DNA from: Rosellinia necatrix
Lineage: Eukaryota > Ascomycota > Sordariomycetes > Xylariales > Xylariaceae
Assembly (NCBI GenBank): GCA_021209875.1
Contig: JAGYVD010000010.1
Coordinates: forward strand, 248,001-312,000
Length of the DNA stretch: 64,000 nucleotides
Direction: 5' to 3'
Shown piece after piece: positions 22,912 to 34,639 of this stretch; positions within the stretch are counted from its first letter, which is position 1, and every line of letters begins with the position of its first letter. Both the position numbers and the translations under genes were made by a program. The notes beneath the pieces are model-generated. The model saw nothing but the letters and a program-made list of their open reading frames with translations, was not told the DNA's origin and searched no databases.

Positions 22912-24553
22912 ATGAACGTCACCAGCTCCGGCTTGTCGGAGCTGCTGGCACTGGCGACGTCGGTCCAGACGCGGATCGACGCGGCGGCGCTGGTCTCGTC
23001 CCTGTCGGGGAGGTGGAGGGAGTACGTCATCCCGGCCGCGCTCGGCTACGTGGCGCTGTGCCGCGTGCTGCGCTACCGCGGCGAGAAGAGGCTGCGTCGC
23101 AGCATAGGCTTCCCCGAGGGCTGCGGCCGCGAGGCGCTCGCCAGCATGACGAACGACCAGGCCCAACAGGTCATCCGCTACCTGGCTTGCTACGAGTTCC
23201 CCGAGTTCCATCTGCTGGCGTTGCAGTTTGGCTTGTTCAAGGTGAGTCCTCTCTTAGTTTTGCTCTCGTATCCCCTCCGTCCGTCCCCCCTCCCCCACCT
23301 AATGGGAGCTGCTTCTTCGTATACCGTTGCCGCATCCAATGCGGTAACCTCAATCATGTAACAAGAAGAAGAAGGGGGAGAAGCGGGGGGAGAAGGTAAC
23401 ACGAGAGAATAAGGGGGGGAGCATAGTTGAGAATCCGTTCAAGGAAGTTATCATACTGACAATGACACGTAGACATATGGCGTGGAGAGCATCAGCCGGC
23501 TGTTACTCGCGACGCGGAACCTGACAGACCCGGTGAAGAGCCTGAAGCGGTACGAGGACACGGCGACGCTGATCAGCGAGTTCATGTTCCACGCGCCGGA
23601 CTCGGAGCGGACGGTGCAGGCGCTGGCGCGGGTGAACTTCCTGCACAGCAAGTACGTGCGGGAGGGGACGATCTCGAACGCGGACCTGCTGTACACGCTG
23701 TCGGTGTTCGTGCTGGAGCCGGGCCGGTTCGCGCGGCGGTACGAGTGGCGGGCGCTCAACGAGGTCGAGCGCTGCGCCTACGGCGTCTTCTGGAAGGCCA
23801 TCGGCGACGCCATGGGCATCGAGTACGCGGGCCTGCTCGCCCGCCACGGCGCCTGGCGCGACGGCATCGACTGGGTCGATGACATCGAGGAGTGGGCCCG
23901 CCGCTACGAGGCCGACCACATGAAGCCCAGCCCCGTCGCCAACAAGCCCGCCCGCGCCCTCATCCCCATGCTCACGTACTGGCTGCCCTGGTTCGCCAAG
24001 CCCTTCGCCCAGGAGGCCATCTGTGTGCTCATGGGTGACCGCGTACGCGAGGCGTTCATGTAAGTTTTCTCACTTTCCCCTTTCCCGCGCCCTCCCCCCC
24101 CCTAGCCGAAGAACCAAATTATCTAACCGAATCCCCGCCCTACCCCCTATCTCCAGGCTTCCGGAACCAGGCATCGCAGCCGCCGCGACGGTATATCCGC
24201 TACTCCTCGTGCGCAGCCTATTCCTGCGGTACCTGGCGCTGCCGCGCCTGTGGCCCGTGGCACGTATTGGGGCGCCGGCGGACCCGGCGACGGGGCGCAT
24301 GAACCTGCGGTTCCCGTACGGCAACTACCCGTTCTACGTGCGCCCGACGCTCTGGAACCGTTGGGGCCCGGGCGCCTGGGCCGTCTGGCTCTACGGCGCC
24401 AAGGTCCCCGGCGACGACCCCGACGAGTACATGCCCCAGGGCTACCTGTGGACCGACCTCGGCCCCAGGAACCGCATGGGCCAGGGCGCTGAGGAGATGC
24501 AGGCCGACGTTAAGAGGATGACGGCTACGAGCAGGGGAGGCTGCCCTTTCTGA
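22912..24553 (+). CDS. ER-bound oxygenase of the mpaB/rubber-oxygenase (DUF2236) family
   Basis: Three exons: 22912-23241, 23473-24059 and 24157-24553, with introns of 231 and 97 nt (GTGAGT/GTAAGT donors). Product 437 aa. The diagnostic blocks are RYEDTATLISEFMF, ARVNFLHSKYVREG (the His/Arg region linked to haem binding in the latex-clearing oxygenases), DLLYTLSVFVLEPGRF and YGVFWKAIGDAMGI at about residues 120-245. A hydrophobic stretch at about 40-52 (IPAALGYVALC) fits the N-terminal membrane anchor. In Penicillium, MpaB' cleaves the farnesyl chain of a mycophenolic-acid intermediate; most fungal relatives, including those outside clusters, are uncharacterised. No polyketide synthase or prenyltransferase is nearby, so the substrate here is unknown. 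The start is set by MNVTSSGL, 17 bp after an A-rich tract. Confidence 0.85.
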
Positions 24554-24825
24554 TAAGCGCGGGGGAGCAAGGGGAGCGAGTGGTTCATGACGGAGAAAGT
24601 CGTCCGAACCGGTCGGTATTGAGGCAAACCCTCTAAGTGCCTGGTCTACATTATATATTTATACATTTTGGATGGCCTTATTTGCATTCAACGACGTTTT
24701 ATGAATCACATTTGGGCAGGAAGTCCCGTGTGCAAAGATATTACCCTTGGATTTCGTAATCAAACCCGTCGTCGTGGTGGAAGTGCACAGTAGGCATGAC
24801 GTCCGTTTGGTTCTCTGGCTAGCAA

Positions 24826-27086
24826 CTATGGGACAACTCCCTTCACTAGCGCCGTTGGGAAAACTCGACTTGTCTGATTTCCATTTTCTGTCACCACACC
24901 GAAATAGAGCACATCCTCCTCCAAAAAAGTGCCCCAATCAAGCGATACCCGGATTCGTGTCCCGTCGGGCATTGGCAAAGAGAATTTAGGCACGGGTTTT
25001 TGGTTCAGCATGTCTCCTAATATAGACGTGGAATCCCGGTTGAAGAGGTTTCCTATTAGAGACGCAGAATCCATTTTCGGTGTGTCTCCTAATATAGCCG
25101 AACGTACCGTGGCGAAGCTGGTGTAGTCGAACGTATGGATCTTCAATAACCTCATTAAGTCATCGCATATTGATTGAAGGTCAAACGGATCAATGTCTCG
25201 TTCCCCCGTCAGCGCCAGCCAATCTCCGAGGTTCACAAGAGACGGGAATGTACTATCGCGACGAACTAGACCCAATTCCGCGTTGTAGGCGATCTCAAGT
25301 TGGCCAAATATCACAACTACGACCGAGAAATCCATCCCTCTCGGATGGTAGAGAGGGATAGCTGCTAGAAGGAGGCAATCAGTGTGTGGCAGGACGGGTT
25401 CGATTACACGAAGTACAGCGGGATCTTCGGCGGTGTGGCGATAGTGAGCCGGGTTGTAGATCAATGATGGTGTCGTTGTATGAACAATTGGACGGACGCA
25501 GAGGTATTGGAGTTTCGCTGTCGGCTCTGCTGATTCGAGCCCCCAATCATACTCCTTGCAAATACCTATAATTCTTCTCTCGAGCTGGTGTCGATTTAGA
25601 GTAATCCTCTCCCCCCGGCCATCTATTAAGGGGTTCATTATTAGCTACTAGAAGTTGCCAAATCTAACATTCTGCTATCCACCGGATTGAAGTACTGACG
25701 TGAGGTTGGAACCATTTCTATGTCGCCACTCGTATTAAGTTGCACCTTCCATATGTCGGGGTTCAGCCGATAGAATTTGTCTTTCGTGCCTACGTTACTT
25801 AGCATAACCGCCGGGCGCCAGGCCTTCGTGGCGTCGTCGGCAAAAACGCTCTCGATAATTCCAATGACCAAGGGCTTGGCGTGACGGATGAAGAGCCTGC
25901 TGGTAGGGACGAAGAGCGATTGGTTAACCAAATGAGTAAGCAACAAGCTTACTTGGACTTCCGTGCCAACTCTCCTGAAGTCGTATGATATGACCCTAGG
26001 ACTTCGTTCGAATGCGAGCTCGGGGGAGAAATCATCTGGGGACGACGCTAGGGAGGCGCCTGTCCGCCTGTGTAATAAAATAGACTGGTCACTATTTCCG
26101 TTTATAATTTCTTCCTGGAGTCTGTCGAACGCCTTGGCCCCCCCTTCACCGTATAGCAATGGCATGTTCACATCGAAGATGCCCATCAGGCTATAGGCTC
26201 TGTCTTCGGGGCGTGTCGTCTCCCGCATGTGCGCCCATGTCATCCTTGTGTGGATAGAAAATTGGCCGAGCATCGGACTCATTGACGGACTTTGTAGGAG
26301 AGAGATATCAATCCGTGTGATGCCGTGAATGGCGGTGGCTAAGCTAATTCGCGTACCGATTTTCTCCCATGCCGCATTGAAAAAATCAACGTCCTTGGGG
26401 GCGAGGAGCTCCTGGAGCTGTCCAAACGTTAATATGCGCCAGGGCCCCCGTCTATCAGATGTGGATGTAGAACAACGAAGTTAGATAAGGCACTGTTACG
26501 CACTGGGTCTACGTTAGCTGACATGTCCGGCTCATGAAACAGCGAGGGCCGTGGAAATGGACGCCAGCCACGGGAGGTTTCTGACCTGTCCATCCTCGAC
26601 GAAACCATCGACTCTTTTTTATGGCTTCTAATGTAGAGGCGTCTGACGGAGAGGCCGCTCCCTCGCCGCGAGAGGGCACGTCGGAAAGGTATGCAAAACA
26701 CACATCCGACCGTTGATACCACCGATACATGGAGTTGATGGCTTCCGACAGTTCCGCACTGCTGCTTTTGTCGATGCCTACGGCCTAGTTAGCGATCTCT
26801 TGGCGGTGCCGGCGACCCGGAGACGCATCGTACAGCACGTATCAACCCACATGTACTTGAGCCCTCTCTCGGCCGCCTTGCCGGCCGCGTCCCGTACTTT
26901 GGCCACGCCAAGCTTTGTCCCTCTCGCCGGCGAGAAGATCTTCACCCATGGCGCGGGTGAGGCGTCTCGGATATCCTCAAACAGGACCTCATCCTCGCCC
27001 CAGGTGTGTGACAAGATGGCATAGCGTGGGGTTTTGACGCCTAGAAAGGTTTCTAGAGCGTATGTTGAAGTGTTGAGCAACCGCAT
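24826..27086 (-). CDS. HET-domain (heterokaryon incompatibility) protein with a frame conflict
   Basis: Exons deduced: 27086-26834, 26777-26586, 26417-25700 and 25622-24826; introns 56, 168 and 77 nt. HET blocks are complete: YAILSHTWGEDEVLFEDI (about 22-39), KYMWVDTCCIDK with SSSAELSEAINSMYRWYQ (77-105), SRWFRRGWT then LQELLAPKDVDFF (about 138-160), and RAYSLMGIFDVNMPLLYGEG. HET proteins trigger cell death after fusion of genetically different hyphae. The last exon is joined through a GTCAGT...GCTAAT...TTAATAG intron that bypasses a stop at 25641-25643. Canonical splicing between exons 2 and 3 (ACAG|GTCAG to GGACAG|CTC) leaves one surplus G, so GWT cannot run in frame into LQELLAP. Either an unusual splice is used or the gene is frameshifted. 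Repaired length would be about 652 aa. Family call firm, integrity doubtful. Confidence 0.8.
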
Positions 27087-30000
27087 GGCTACGTTGGCGG
27101 GGACACGCTCTTTACTTCGTGCAAGCGGGGAATTCCTGCCGCCACAGCAGCCTCTCCGTCATTCCATCCACAATCCACCCAAAATCCCGCTTACGGGCCT
27201 GCATACATAGATGCATAATTGCATGTATTCGTAAGCCTAGCTAGGTATGTTAGGCAGGCATGTCAGGCAGGTAGGTCTAGCAACTGAGGTGGCAGGTACG
27301 TTCGGTGTATTGAAGGAGGAAGCTGTAAGCCTAGTACCTACTCTATTTAAGCCTACCTAATGACGATCCCACCAATCCATTTCCAATACAACACACCTAA
27401 GTACTTACCAAAGTGCCTACCTAGGTACCTAGGCAGTGTAGGTTGTTATTTTAGCTTTCGTCTCTCTCTAGGTGCCTGCTTCAGTTACCTAAGGCTCAGC
27501 CCTTCCAGGCGGAAGGCTTTAGGTAGTGTGGAAGTACGGCTGAGCCCAGGCCTCTCCTCCCAAAGCAATTCGGAATTAATCTCCAAGATTAATCAAGTCA
27601 TCTCCAGAGGACAATCGGACCTTGGGACGGACTTTCTGACGCCCTGTTATCGGAGAAGAAATTAAGCATTATTTGGGTCATCACGGACATTAGATTGTGC
27701 GACATTGTCATGGTCACATCCGCCTTCTGACGTGAAGATCGCTGCACAGAATCTGGCTGAGGCGGTGGAAAAGTGACGTGCTTGGGGAATAGCAACGGTC
27801 TAGATCGCATTTCGTGGTTCGTATAATTATGTTGGCGGATTGCAAGAAGCCACGTACTGTCCTATAATCCGACGCTGGCTGAAACTGTAGGTGATTGAAC
27901 AGCGGCCCGAACGAGGTTGGCGTCTATGGCTATCTCGTGTGTTCATAGGCGATGATAGGGGCAGCACTTCCCATGCTTCGTGATTTATCACAATGAATAG
28001 GGAGGCGGTCGGCCATCACGTTGGCTTGGTCATATCCGTTCCATGGCTGGACTCGGGTCCAATTGTCCGTGGCCCTCTGGCTCTTCTGGTCTACACTACT
28101 TTACCTCGGTCTATGCCGTCATGGTAGGCGGTCGGGGACGTGATCCGGTTGGTGAGAAGTCAGATATGTGCTGATCATCTATACGCTAGATTTTTCAGTC
28201 AGTTTGAACATTCACGAGGCCAAGTGATAGATCAGTAGTCAGTGGCAGTGGGGTGTCGTCGAATATATCGTTATGCAAGCGCTTGGTCAAGGGTCTCTGC
28301 ACCACGCGTAGGGTAGGTGATGGGCGATAGAGAAGGCTAACACAGGTAACTAGCCCCCTTTTAGGCAAATGGTGAGATGCTTCAGGGACCTCCTGGACGG
28401 AGACTAATCTACCCTTGGTTATCTAGGGTAGCCTACACCACCCTAATATCAGAAGAGCCAACCAAAAAAAAACCACTTCCCACTCCCAGGAGGCGTACAC
28501 ACCTACCCGGCCACCTTAATGCGGCATAACAACTTCGAATGAACCCTGATAAAAAGAAAAGTAGGTAGCATTGCAGAACTAGAGATGGCACGAACCATTT
28601 CCTGCTCTTTCTTGTTCCGACGAGGTTGACCCCCGTTGTATACGCGCCGGCGGTAGGCTTCTTCGGGTGCCAAACCGTCCTCAGGACTGACTCGGAGCAG
28701 GTGGTCTAGATAATAGGCCGCATTCGGGATACGGCCGTGACAGACGGTAGTCGACGTTAAGCCCGATCCAGAATGCCTCGCATATCGTATGATGCAAAAG
28801 CGTCAACATGCATAGAGGTAAGGCAAAGGGGGACCGCACATCATGAGTTGGCGGTACGTTAACGCCCATGACGTTGATTCGATTCCCGAGCAATTCGATC
28901 TCGAGGGCCTATCCAGGGGTAGCACAACGAAAAAGTCACTTGATGGTGGGATTTATAAATGGTTATGTACGGTATTCGTGTACACTATGTTGGCAAGTCA
29001 CTATTTATTAGTCGATTGGGATAATAGAAAAAGAGAAGGAAACAAAAGTGCGGAGAGCACAAAACAAAGAGGGGTAAAGGGGAACAGAAGAAAAGAGGAA
29101 AAAAAAAAAAAGCTATGCTTGACCACTGACACGACGGGACAGCTATGCGGCATTGGCTCCCTCCCTCACCCATGCCTATGCTAGTACCGGCCCGCTCAAC
29201 CCGTAGTCGTGGGCGCCTGTCAGGAAAACTTGTGTGTAACTTGTAGTGAGATAGTTGGCGGTCGTTCTCACACTGAATTGATTTATCCTGCCATGCTCGG
29301 GCGTGTTTTCCCACTTGCGCGGCTCGAGGTCAAGTGTGCTGGCAGTCGACGACGGGCGTACCGTAAGGCATGACGCCATGGCTCTATCACATGGGATATA
29401 CATCTGTGTAATAGCCTTAGGATAGGTTAGATACTTATGTATTCCCGGAGGATGTTTTGGTCGATGTTTGGCAGCTAGGTGAGGTGCTAGCCGGCTCTGG
29501 TTGGCCGTGTACATGTATCCACCGAGCCCCATCTCAACATCAATATACATATCATCCTGTCAGGCGCAAGAAGGGTCGTCACTTGTTTGAAGGAAAAAAA
29601 AAACCCCATGCCATGCCATGTTTCATCCGCGTTGCGCCAGCACTCCACGAGGCGGGGGCCTATTTGGCGTAACTACACCACCTATGCACTATGGTATCTC
29701 ATTTGTTTGCTTTTCTCTCGTCGCCGCTGTGGCGGATCTTAGCACGATATACTGCCAAGCTAAACACCGCACATGCATGCAAGAAGCAGCCTCAAGGGTC
29801 ACCAACAAACATCCAGACCACGCCACACGCCACCCGCCGTACGAACATGAAGCCCGTGGCCCCCATCCCTATCGCCTACTCCCCACCCATGCAATTACGT
29901 GCCCAGGGAAGTCTTCTGCATCATCGGAAATGAAGATCGTTCCGAGCAGACTACACTACATTGCACCATGTCGACCTCGATCGCCTATTCAGTGGCCAAT

Positions 30001-31875
30001 GAAGTGGTAAATGGAGTGGTCAATGGAATGGTCAATCCAGTGGAGGTAGTTAGTGCAGAGGAGGAACATAAGTACACATAACCATCCACTCGACCGCCTT
30101 CCTGAACGTCAGGACTCTTCTATATATATATGAAGCGGCAGTTGGGAGTTGTGTGCATGGTGATACACCTAATAAAACTGCTGTTCAGAGTGCTGTTGAA
30201 CGGTTGCAGAAATGATTCCGCCATTCTTTTAGATTGGGTGCATCTGTTTTGCTAACAATTAGTGCCTCTCCACAAGCAGCCGAAGGGATCAACTACCTGC
30301 GATATGTGTATCCCTCGTCGCTGGTCAGGTGAGAGTGCAAAGAAAGATGGGGTTTTTCTTCTCTGGTTAAGTACACTAGTGTAGTTATGTGCTGTAGATT
30401 GGAACGGTGAGTGGCCCTAAGGCGACAAGGATAATGCCGCGACGGCAACGTGGGCATGCCTCGTGGGTAACACTAGATCCATCGAGTTATCAGCTACTGG
30501 TTGACAATCTCGGGGGATCCTGGACTAAATACCCATCTTTCTTGCCGTACCGTATCATCGCCAGTGGGGGGCTAACCGGCGACGAGTTTACCATCTCCAG
30601 ACTTACACTACACAACTAATATGTAAAGTACCTACCCTGCCTAAGATAAGTGGTGATACGGGTATTACCTAGTGTCGATATTATATACCATATGCTGTAC
30701 CGTAGATATTCGGTAGTGGGAGCCTCACTATTGACGTGTCTGCTGCTATGCCTGGGTCTGCCTAGGAGTCTGGTGCAGCAGAAGGACACTGCATTATCTA
30801 TCCGGGTACCTAGGTAGTTGTCCGAACCCTTGTAGTGTAGTGTTCAAGAAGACGACATCACAATAATATGTATAAATCAACGTGCGGGAGGGCTGAGTTA
30901 AAGACTGGTCTGGACAGAAGGCGCACAAGGAACAGGTGGAGGGTTGAACAACATTAGTAGCTTATCGTAATAATGATGAGCAAATCGAAATAATTCCGAA
31001 GGGAGAGAGGAGCTTTAAGCCGTACGTACCTACCTAGGGGATAGAAAGTAGACAACTTACTACCCAGGTAGGTAATAGGTACCTATAGGTAGCCTAGTAC
31101 TTCGTACCTCAGACTTACACTACGTTAGTGTGCAGGGGATGCCGAAAAGAGAAACACAACATCCCGACATTTACCTCTTCAGCTGCTCACGCCCAATCAC
31201 CCTACAGGTAGGCACATTTAATGATAAATCATATCTTGTTTTCATGTTTCTGGCCATTTTTGTTTCCCTGACCTGCGGCCATCGCCTCATACAAGTAAGG
31301 GTTATATAACCCGGCTTGTTACCTACATACCTACCTCCTTATACTACAAGCCACTACAGATGCTGCCTACCGTACACACACACAGCAGCCGCATCGTCAT
31401 CGTCGCAGCAAGGTAACGAGCCAATCCCTGCGCCCTCCCCACAAGGATAGCGAAGTACACGTATAGCTGGAATAAGTACCTGCTCCAGGTGCTCAACACG
31501 GCAGACAGCATGATATGGGGGAGGCTACTTATTGTCAAGTGTTGGTACATCTCCATTCCCACCCATCGCGGCACCGCCTGCGGTTCGCACCAGGGCCCAC
31601 CAGAGCACTCCCTCCCTGCATCCCAGCCCCTTCCCTGGCCTTTTCTCGCTGGTTGGTTTCGGGACAGACCGCACAACTCCTCCTCCTCAACGGGGGGCGG
31701 CCTCTGCCAAAACCCATAGTCCCAAAGGCCATATATTTAGCTAGCGTCGCGCGCGCCCGAACCGGGCAGGCGAGCGAGACCAGCACGCGACCGCTGACAA
31801 CGTCCATCTGCCTCCTTTCTAGTATCCGCGAGTCTATCCCGCCAAGCCAGACGCCAGAGAGACCGACCTGTCGAC
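27087..31875. other. gene-poor spacer, 4.8 kb
   Basis: No convincing gene. Contents: an ACCTAGGTACCTAGG island (27418-27432), further CCTAGG/AGGTAGGT motifs at 30807-30818 and 31028-31095, an A11 run (29100-29112), and several ATG frames of 70-125 codons without family signals (28843-29184 +, 29550-29176 -, 29968-30081 +, 30407-30619 +). The HET gene promoter would lie at the left end and the methyltransferase promoter at the right end, where a CA/AG-rich leader runs to the ATG at 31876. Confidence 0.55.
29968..30081 (+). CDS. very small ORF with a V-V-N-G internal repeat (doubtful)
   Basis: A 37-codon frame starting ACCATGTCG encodes MSTSIAYSVANEVVNG, then VVNGMVNPVEVVS and an acidic EEEHKYT tail. 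It is built on three degenerate copies of a 12-bp unit (GTGGTCAATGGA), so the repeat may be the real feature and the frame incidental. No signal peptide or known family. Confidence 0.15.
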   Translation: MSTSIAYSVANEVVNGVVNGMVNPVEVVSAEEEHKYT

Positions 31876-33904
31876 ATGACGACGTCAGGCCAGCCATCCG
31901 CTAGCGGTCCGCAGGCCACCACGCCTGCGACGGTCCGAGAGGGCGCTGCCGCTAGTCACGGGCCACAAGCTGCCGGTGGTACCGCTACCTCTGCCACTGC
32001 CACTGCCCCTGTCACTGCTCCTCCTGCCACTGCTCCTGCCACAACCACTGCAGCGGCTCCCAGTACCACTGCAGCTACCACCACTGCAGCTACCACCACT
32101 GCAGCTACCACCACCGCAGCTACCACCGCAGCCACCACGGGCACCAACACCGCCAATACCACCACCACGCAGCCAACCATCGCCGCCGCTGCCGTCGCAC
32201 CGCCGACCACCGCCACATCAGTAACCACCGGCGGCGGGTCACCCACCATCACGCCAGCTCTACCCTTGGTAGCCACGGCCGCGGCACCGGCACCAACACC
32301 AGCGCCAACGCCAGCGCCAGAGGCACCGGCCACGGCGTCAACCTCGGCTGCTGCACCACCACCGTCATCGGCGGTTCTGCCCGCGTCGCATTGGATTGAC
32401 ATACAGGTGAGGCCCGAGGCCACGCGCTGCCCCCTTCCGGCAACACTTGGAATCATGTATAGCTGATCGGCCTCTACCTCCCAGGCCGCCGAGGACGAAC
32501 ACGATAGCGATGTAGACTCGGCCTACGAGGAGGACAACGCGAGTTCGACCGCGTCCCTGTCGGCTAGTATCCTCGAGTATCGGACAGTGCATGGCCGAAC
32601 ATACCATAGCGAAAGGGCCACAGGCCAATCTTGGTGCGAACCCGAACCGTCCCAGCCCGCCGCCGCCCGACGAGATCTGTCTGGATGCTAATATGCACTG
32701 TCCCCAGGAACCCCAACGATGCCCAGCACGACGAGTCCATGGATATCCTGTACGTCTCAAGTCACTCACTCACCTGCGAACGCCTATAGCTGTTCGTCCG
32801 GCATGGATGCCACGGTACTGATATTACTTCTAGCCATCACGTCTCAACACTGATGCAGGACGGCAAGATCACTCTAGCTCATATCGACGACAGTGTGCGG
32901 GTAGGGACAATCCACAACGACACTTCACGAATCATCGTCGCTGACTCTAGCCCGTAGAAAGTACTGGACGTCGGGTGCGGTACCGGTATGTCATGATTTC
33001 TCCTATTCGACCCAATCGGAACCAGATCGTGTATGGACTAACACGAACTTGATAGGCATCTGGGCAATGTGAGTGACCCTAGCAATATTCAGATATGTTG
33101 GGCCGAGAGTTGATATGTGGATGTTAGTGATTTTGCCGATCAGTACCCCCACACCGAGGTCATTGGTGTCGACCTTTCGCCGTCGCAGCCGCAATGGATT
33201 CCGCCAAACCTCAAATTCGAGATAGACGACATAAATCTGCCCTGGACCTATGCGCCGAATAGCTTTGACTACATACATATGAGATGGTTGATCGGTGCCA
33301 TCCCGGACTGGTATGTCCTGTTTCGGGAAGTATTCCAGGCGTTGAAACCTGGCGGCACATTCGAATCCAAGGAGTCTTCTTGCATCATCCAAAGCGATGA
33401 CGGTACGGTTCCGTATGGATCTGCCATGGATCAATGGGGCCGGGTGTTCACGGAAGCGGGATACAAGTTCGGCCGTACATTTCGGCCCGTGGAGGAAGAC
33501 CTGCAGGTAAGGGCCATGGAGGCAGCAGGGTTCGTCGACATTAAAGTACACAACTTGAAGGTACGTATTTACTCCGATAGCGCACGGAACAGGACAGACA
33601 CTAATAGTCTGGGGCTCGTAGACGACCGTTGGGTCTTGGCCGGCAGATCCTAAATTCAAAGAGATCGGGCAGTATGCTCGACTGGCACTAGAACAGGACA
33701 TAGAAGGTATGTGGGCTGCTGGGAGAAATGGCCGACACTAAGCTAACATGAAGCCCAGGGTTCATAATGTACATGTGGACGAATGTTTTAGGCTGGACGA
33801 GGGAAGAAATAGCCGTGTATGCCGCCCATCTGCGACGCGAACTTCGCTCTCCGGATGTCCATGCCTACTATCCTCAGCGCGTTGTCATCGGCCGGAAGCC
33901 TTAG
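31876..33904 (+). CDS. LaeA-like SAM-dependent methyltransferase with a long Ala/Thr/Pro-rich N-terminus
   Basis: Nine exons: 31876-32406, 32485-32633, 32708-32749, 32834-32900, 32958-32985, 33056-33068 (13 nt), 33128-33560, 33622-33706 and 33759-33904; 497 aa in frame. Residues 1-175 are low-complexity (TTAATTTAATT-like, PAPTPAPTPAPE). Then come ASILEYRTVHGRTYH, WNPNDAQHDESMDILHH and SAM motif I KVLDVGCGTGIWAIDFAD at about 264-281. Downstream are IGVDLSPSQPQWIPPNLKFEIDD in two blocks, FDYIHMRWLIG, ALKPGG, MEAAGFVDI and GWTREEI, as in the LaeA/Llm (TAM-domain) family. Members regulate secondary metabolism or have unknown targets. The usual N-terminus is short and disordered; this one is unusually long. 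Every junction keeps frame and rebuilds family motifs, which supports the model. Specific function unknown. Confidence 0.88.
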
Positions 33905-34557
33905 GCAGTCGGATCCGACAACTTGCCGCAAAAAGAAGAAAACACCACCAATATTGGAGTCCTACTCGCCAGCGATTCTCAAACGCTCACCAAATTTTTG
34001 GATTTTTCTTTTTTGCATAACTTGGATCATGAAACGTAAATCGGAATGTGAATTCTGAGTAGCCCGTGTATCTGTGCTGCGCCTCACATGGCAGACATCA
34101 CCAAGGTTAGCACCATAGACCAACTACAGTTGGTAAGAGGTGGAATTACGAGGGGGCGACAATCACCGTGGGTGGCCATATTCTTCGAGTTATCTATCAA
34201 TCATGGTGTATATATTCCATTCTCTATCACAAGCCCATAACGACGATAATGAGACCACGACGCAGAATGCCATCTCTGTCTGAACATATCAATTGCCAAC
34301 ACATCGCAGTCGGGATGGCGTCACACGTGTGTATACGATAAACACGCGGTGCCAAAATGCGCACGAGGAATTTAGTAACGCTAACGCCGATCACATCATA
34401 TTCTCTTTGATTGTTGAGTAATCTTTTGGTGTGGCTTGCCTCCGATACATACTATTTACTTGCAATACGGCCCTCGGTAAAACGATTCCAAGACAACCCT
34501 AGTAGGATCGCCAAACGATTATTTCGGGGGCGTGGTCAACTCCTAACCAGACCTGCC

Positions 34558-34596
<39 letters not shown>

Positions 34597-34639
34597 ACTT
34601 AGTTGTCACATCATCGAGTGCCCAACGCCCCCCAGACAT
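33905..34639. other. convergent 3' intergenic region
   Basis: Between the convergent methyltransferase and CBM1 genes. It includes a pure CT tract at 34563-34592. No gene seen. Confidence 0.6.
34563..34592. repeat. (CT)n microsatellite
   Basis: About fifteen CT units without interruption, 50 bp past the stop codon of the CBM1 gene on its downstream side. Confidence 0.85.

Noticed and set aside
24060..24156. Reading the third oxygenase exon as a separate gene
   Set aside because: The GTAAGT-CTCCAG intron joins it in phase to the second exon and the combined protein has the normal family length and C-terminus.
29176..29550. 124-codon minus-strand frame
   Set aside because: ATG-initiated but with no recognisable motif, no splice continuation that adds one, and composition like the surrounding spacer.
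31956..32456. 166-codon antisense frame opposite the methyltransferase tail
   Set aside because: Its Ala/Val repeat is the mirror of the ACC/GCA triplet repeat; no independent signal.
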